Source: Bifiguratus adelaidae
Lineage: Eukaryota > Mucoromycota > Endogonomycetes > Endogonales
Direction: 5' to 3'
DNA length: 35,712 nt
Assembly: GCA_002261195.1 (NCBI GenBank)
Contig: MVBO01000013.1
Location: 1 to 35,712, forward strand
Numbering within the stretch: the stretch's first letter is position 1; the number at the start of each line of letters is the position of its first letter. Positions 30,752 to 35,712 of this stretch are shown piece by piece. Made by a program: the position numbers and the translations under genes. The notes beneath the pieces are model-generated. The model ran no database searches, was not told the DNA's origin, and worked only from the letters and a program-made list of their open reading frames with translations.

Positions 30752-33700
30752 ATGAGCAGAGAGAAGTCAAAGGAGTCATTTGTCGACTTTCTTTTGGCTG
30801 AAGCCGATGCCAATACACAGGAACCTCAGGAGCACTTGCAAGAGAGTGGGAGCTCGCTCATTGACGCGTCCGGCATTGCCAAATTACAGCAATTAGCTTC
30901 CCAGTATGCTGTGCACGACGCCGATGGGTGGAATAGGGACGAAGAGAGCTATGACGAGGAAGACGACATGGAAGACGACGAGGAGGAAGCAGTGATTGAA
31001 GAGCCGGTAGGAGAACTGCGTGAAGCCAACGCAGACGACGAACTCGAAGACGACTACAGGTACGTCAAGACACGCCATGACCCTTTCTAACGTGTTGCTC
31101 CAGTTGGATAAGTGCCACCTTGAATACGTTTGGAGGCTCTGCAGACAGGGACGCTATACGACAGCTGCTTCAGAATGACGATGATGAAGAAGACGAGGAC
31201 ATGGACGAAGAGGATTTTGCGGATACATTGCGCAGCGCATCGGGTATCGGCAAAGCACGCAAAAAGTCGCAAGGTGGTCCAAAGGTCCAGAAGGTGCCGC
31301 TTCATCTCCAAATCATTCTTGGTCAGGCGAATCTTCATTATGTCAATCACAACTATCCTGATGCCATTGACCTTTTTCAACAAGTCATCACTGAGGATCC
31401 GACCGTGCACCAGCCGTGGGTATCTCTCGGTATGATCTATGAAGAGCTGGGAGATATTTCGCGGTCGCTGACTTTTCAGGTGGTGGCTGCTCATTTGTCA
31501 TCCGGAGACGTCGATACATGGAAACGCCTGGCTGAAAAATATGTGTAAGCGGACAAGGACGACTGGTTGTCACGGCTAAAACAGTGACATTGCAGCGAAC
31601 AAGAACAATATGCTGGCGCGTTGCATTGTCTGGGTCAAGCAGTGCAATTGCACCCTGAGGATGTTAACGCCCTATGGGACCGGGCCTTTCTGTTCAAGAA
31701 GATGGGGAAACGCGCGTTGGTAAGTTGCTTGCACTGTTCGACTATCAATGCTTACAATCATTCAGGCCCTACGGAGTTTCCGTCGCCTTTTACAGCTAGT
31801 GCCTCATCATCAGGATGTCCTCATGCACTTAGCTCAATTACTCAAGGAAGGCGGTCAGACACAAGAAGCCATCAAGGTATACGAAGCGGAATTGGATTAC
31901 AACCGCAAAATGTTTCGTGAGAAGGAAAGCACCACGGAAATCGTCAAGACTGGTTATGGTATCCTCAATGCTCTTGCTGAATTGTATCGCGAACGAAAGG
32001 AGTATGCAAAAGCCTTGAAAATGCTCCGTCGCGAGATACGACGTCTACAGGGCCGTGCTGAGGAGACGCATTGGGATAAACTTATGGATGACCGAGAGTT
32101 TCTCGGTGAATCAGCTGGAGCGACAGACCTTCTCATGGAGTTACGTGTACATATGGGCATTTGCCGTCTTCACGTTGGCCCAAAAGTCGTCGCAAAAGTG
32201 AGCACTCTCGGAGTTGTTTTACCTGCTAATCAATACTTGTAGGAGCACTTTCAATACTTGTATGATGCCGGTGCTTCTGCCTTCCCAGATCTTTTCCAGG
32301 ATGTAGCACTGGCGTATTACGACGTCCAAATGTTTGAAGAAGCTGTTGAGGTGCTGGATACACTTTTTGACGAAGAGGAGGTATGTTCGCAGCTTGCAAC
32401 GTTCACAGTCGCTCATTGTAATTCAGGAAATTGATCTGAGCACATTGGTATTATATGCACAATGTCATCGAAGACTACAGCATTTCGAAATGGCTGAGCA
32501 ACACCTGAAAATTGGTGAGACGCGTGTGCGAATAGTCTAGTCGGCTGACATCTTCTCTAGCACTGGAACTATCGCCAGGTAACCGTGAGGTGATGTTGGC
32601 CCTCGTCGAGGTATACGAGGCCTTGGGACGGAATGCGTTGGCCGATGAGCTGATGGCAAAAGGTGAGTGAATTATTGTCATGAGACATTTTTTGACGATG
32701 TCGCACTTGGAAAGTGGCAACACTCGAACCTTTACGCGAAGATGAGGATCAGCAGGAGGAAAAAAAACCCAAGGGCGACTTGTCCTTTTTCCAAGGTGAT
32801 AGGCCCCAGGAGGATGACATTCCAAAACAGCCCAAAAAGAACCCAGCGGCTGAACGTGCAGCGCGAGAAAGGGAGATGCGCGAACGCGAAGAGATTATTA
32901 CCACAACATGGAGTCGGTTGCGGCATGTTTGGTCACGCTTGGACGCAGAGCCGGAAAATGCGAAGCATGTCGAAAGCTTTTTGCAACTTGCGGCAACGCT
33001 TTGGAAAGATTTCGCACAAACCAAGCAATTGTTCTATCAGGATAGGGTAGGTTTTCGGTCAAGTTGTCTCGCATTTAGTTCACATGTTATAGACTAAAGT
33101 GTACCGCGGACTACGTGCCCATCGCACGCCAAGAGAGAGTCGAAGACGATTACTGGACGACGATGACGACCGAGCAATCACTCCCTTACAGGGACTTTCC
33201 ACCAGGACAGTGCAAAACAATGGCGCCGAAATTGGGGAGGATGTATCTGATCAAGGCATGGAGGAGGATAATGAAGATATGCCGATGCGGCCCCTGCCTG
33301 GTGCAACGGTCGATACTCTCTTCGGGGTGCACTTCAATGAATGGTTAAGGATGATTGCCAAGGTACAGTTAGCACTGACCATTATGAAGTGTAATTAACT
33401 TGCACCTAGTATGCCCTTATGCTAGCGTCAACTGGACGTCGGGCCGAGGCGTATGCTGTATTATCACGAGCAGCCCAAGCGAACGTGTTCTACCACGACA
33501 TTCATACGCGCACAAGTCTAAAACTTGTCGAAATAAGTTGCTCTGTCCGTTCTGGCGACCATGAGCATGCTGCGAACGCTGCTCGCGAAATCTGTACAGT
33601 CATACGCATGTACAAGAGTGACGCTTATCGTATTTTTGGGGCTGCTTCACCTTCGTAAGTCCACGGCTGGGTCATATCGATTATACTGCTCACTGCTTTT

Positions 33701-34540
33701 GCTCAGTGGATATTATCAAACCGCACATTTCTGCCACCCAAATCACTCAAGGGGTTTTCTCCGCAATTTGAAGAGCCTAAAGAAGACACTGCGCTTGGAT
33801 GAGACTGCTGCCCTTGACAATGATGCTATGGATGTCGACGTTCAAGCGGAGCCTTCCCCCAAGAAAGCCTCACAGAGTATGCTCGAAACGAGCAAAACTT
33901 ATGATCCAAATCAGCGGGTTGCCGCAAGCCTTGCGGAAGCCCATGAAGCCAACGCTTACCACCCAACAAAATTCAGTATCCCACTTTGTGCTTTGGTCGG
34001 ACATACTTACTTGTGTTCTGGCAGTTATGGTCAAGCCATGGGTTAGTTGAGTTTACTTCCAAGATCTTTGAAACTCACTTTGCGCAGGGTGCTATCTTCA
34101 AGCTTATCGATACGCCCAACAGAATCCCTTGCTCAACCTCTCCCTCGCTGTCGCTGCCCTCATGAAAGCGATGAACAAGAGAGCTTTGAACAGGCATTAT
34201 CAGATCATTCAGGTACGTAACAGGTCTCGGGCCATGGAAGTTATATGGCTGACTGACCTCCGAACAGTGCTTTACATTCTTTTACAAATATGCAAAGTAT
34301 CGTGGCGAGGGCCCAGAGACAGAGTACAATTTCGGACGCGCGTTCCAGCAAATAGGTCTAAGTCACTTGGCTGTCTACCATTACGAGAAGGCACTGGATC
34401 TTATCGCCTTGAAGAAGGAAGACGAAAGCGCTTCCCCCAATTACACCCGCGAGATTGCCTTCAACCTTCATCTCCTGTATATAATGAGCGGAAGCATGCA
34501 CTTGGCTCAATGGGTTTTAGAGCAATACTGTACAATATAA
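30752..34540 (+). CDS. TFC4: TFIIIC TPR subunit (TFC4/Sfc4/GTF3C3 homolog)
   Basis: A gene of about ten exons for the TPR subunit of RNA polymerase III factor TFIIIC, which places TFIIIB upstream of tRNA and 5S genes. The N-terminus is acidic (DEEDDMEDDEEEAVIEEP and DDDEEDEDMDEEDF). The TPRs then begin: VPLHLQIILGQANLHYVNHN, YPDAIDLFQQVITEDPTVHQ, PWVSLGMIYEELGDISRSLT, DTWKRLAEKYV, EQYAGALHCLGQAVQLHPED. Later exons give ALRSFRRLLQLVPHHQDVLM, EYAKALKMLRREIRRLQGRA, a charged linker (ERAAREREMREREE) and the C-terminal half with YAEAYAVLSRAAQ-type repeats. The end YTREIAFNLHLLYIMSGSMH then ARxVLEQYCTI is the family's usual C-terminus. The N-terminal exon joins through TACAG|gtacgt to TTGGATAAG. 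The stop is 25 bp from the convergent HD-domain gene. Confidence 0.92.
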
Positions 34541-34565
34541 TAAGATCTATGCGGCGTGCATGTGT

Positions 34566-35464
34566 CTACGTCAGCATCCTAGCTTCCTTGTTGACCTGTT
34601 CGATGAACAATCGCATGAACGCATCACGTTCCTGGGCCATGGTACGCCCAATCTCTGTTTTCATCATGTCCTTGAGGCGGAATAGCTTTTCTATACAAAC
34701 CATGAGCTATACTTCTTCACAGTGTCTCGCACTTACCGTGAAAGTGATTCACTGCGCTCCCTGTCCCTGTCTTGCTCTGTTCCATATACTGTTCCTGTGT
34801 CATACCCGTCATGGGCTTATCGTCTGGGACATACAATGATCGACCTTTCGCGCCGCTATAAGCTGCGCAACGAAGGATGCCTAACAGAACGTTGTTTGAG
34901 CCAACAGCTTGGAGCGCAGCGACTTACCAAACGCGCCAATAGCGTCGAGCTTGTCGGCGTCCTGAACACTAAAATCGGTCAATGTTCACGCGCATATCTT
35001 GCGCGTGCGCGTGCACTTACGCGTGTAGTTCAAGGCAGTTCTGCCGCCACTGAATGAAGTCCGAGTCGTCCTCATTCGACCAACCCAGCTCCTTACTGAA
35101 GCTGACATTATCGATGATCCTGCCAACCAGCGCTGCGCGTTCTTGAGGATACCCCAAACCAGTCAAGAAGCTGATTACCACCTGATCGCCCGACACTTTT
35201 GGTTGTCCAGGTTCGGCATACTTTGCGTCCGCTATATCATGGAAAAGCGCGGCCAACTCAACTACTTGCGCGTCTGCCTTCTTGCCAGCAATATGCAACG
35301 CTTATAATGTTTCAGTTCAGGCAGCGTCGATAGTGCCACTCACCCAAACGCCGCACACGATCGACATGAAGCCAATCATGCGATGGATCAAATCTGCTCA
35401 TATACTCTTTGACATACGTTTGAGCCGCTTCCAGAATCCCGTCACTTGGGCGCACCGTTGTCAT
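34566..35464 (-). CDS. HD-domain metal-dependent phosphohydrolase, YedJ-like
   Basis: A five-exon gene of about 240 residues. The start is MTTVRPSDGILEAAQTYVKE, then SHDWLHVDRVRRLA with the first His ligand. After a 44-nt intron comes LHIAGKKADAQVVELAALFH and HDIADAKY, the HD pair. A short third exon carries VQDADKLDAIGAFG with the last Asp. Further exons give ILRCAAYSGAKGRSLYVPDD and the tail EKLFRLKDMMKTEIGRTMAQ, ERDAFMRLFIEQVN. The H...HD...D order, the DADKLDAIGA motif and the AYxGAKG loop are those of the bacterial YedJ and related fungal HD hydrolases, which act on phosphate esters; the substrate is unknown. The intron near 35000-35030 holds an alternating GC/GT tract. Confidence 0.9.
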
Positions 35465-35595
35465 GGTTGGAAGCGAGTAAAGGAGATATCAATCGTATTT
35501 GACAATCGCCCGAGACCATGGCTTTGGAATCCTTGGGGCGATGTCGTACAATCTGGTCCCTTATATGGATCTCGCGCCGCGCTTTCATTTTTGAG

Positions 35596-35622
35596 GACGC
35601 CCAAGACGCCCAAGACGGCCAA
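35596..35622. repeat. Short 9-bp direct repeat
   Basis: GACGCCCAA occurs twice in tandem, followed by a degenerate third copy GACGGCCAA. It lies in the 250-bp stretch upstream of the HD-domain gene. No function is suggested. Confidence 0.5.
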
Positions 35623-35712
35623 TGTGGCCTTCCGTATCCTTGACCGCTCTCTCTCACTCTCTGATAACCCGCCGATGAATTAGTACGCGCTCTTTCTGCG
35701 GATTGTAATGGT

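Noticed and set aside
35634-35641. GTATCCTT, an exact U12-type 5' splice-site match
   Set aside because: It lies in non-coding DNA upstream of a minus-strand gene, with no matching branch site and acceptor that join coding exons.

Overview
The window is nuclear DNA from a fungus. The genes have many short introns (most about 45-70 nt, GT...AG, some GC...AG), sit close together on both strands, and include fungal markers: a Zn2Cys6 transcription factor, a PMP3 proteolipid and RMT2. It also carries genes rarely seen in yeasts: a PDCD7/U11-59K-like minor-spliceosome protein, a gamma-SNAP-like protein, a BLOC-1-like subunit and a DAG-lipase-like class 3 lipase. That mix suggests an early-diverging lineage such as Mucoromycota in the broad sense. 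This placement is inference; no taxonomic marker is present. I see no virus, plasmid, CRISPR array, rRNA or convincing tRNA.

Layout, left to right: (1) 1-1232, 3' part of a TatD-type nuclease gene cut by the window edge. (2) 1233-3520, a gene-poor stretch with possible minus-strand coding relics. (3) 3521-4798, an intronless EamA/SLC35G transporter. (4) 4891-5944, the CAF1/POP2 deadenylase, convergent with (5) 5987-11424, phospholipase D1 (PX, PH, two HKD motifs). (6) About 11763-12786, PDCD7/U11-59K-like, followed closely by (7) 12844-15184, a class 3 lipase, convergent with (8) 15278-16033, a GFA-family protein. (9) 16478-17640, a small gene plus further coding-like exons of unknown nature. 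(10) 17650-19183, a gamma-SNAP-like protein with an N-terminal membrane segment, convergent with (11) 19248-19954, a BLOC1S4-like subunit, which is divergent from (12) 19978-21159, RMT2, with only 23 bp between start codons. (13) 21260-21555, a small unknown gene with a 35-nt intron. (14) 21894-26422, SKI3. (15) 26502-26770, PMP3, a tiny three-exon gene. (16) 26933-28333, a DUF1479 dioxygenase, divergent from (17) 28826-30494, a Zn2Cys6 regulator. (18) 30752-34540, TFIIIC TPR subunit, convergent with (19) 34566-35464, an HD-domain phosphohydrolase.

Most genes are independent housekeeping functions. Loose themes are RNA metabolism (CAF1 deadenylation, SKI3 exosome cofactor, PDCD7 minor splicing, TFIIIC for Pol III) and membrane lipid/trafficking (PLD1, lipase, gamma-SNAP, BLOC-1, PMP3). 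The only pair that looks functionally linked by position is the DUF1479 oxygenase and its divergent Zn2Cys6 regulator. The main surprises are in gene structure: a GG...AG intron in CAF1, two GC...AG introns, a 35-nt intron, a possible 3-nt micro-exon and a possible ATG-only first exon. No clearly new multi-gene system (defence, mobile or biosynthetic) could be supported.
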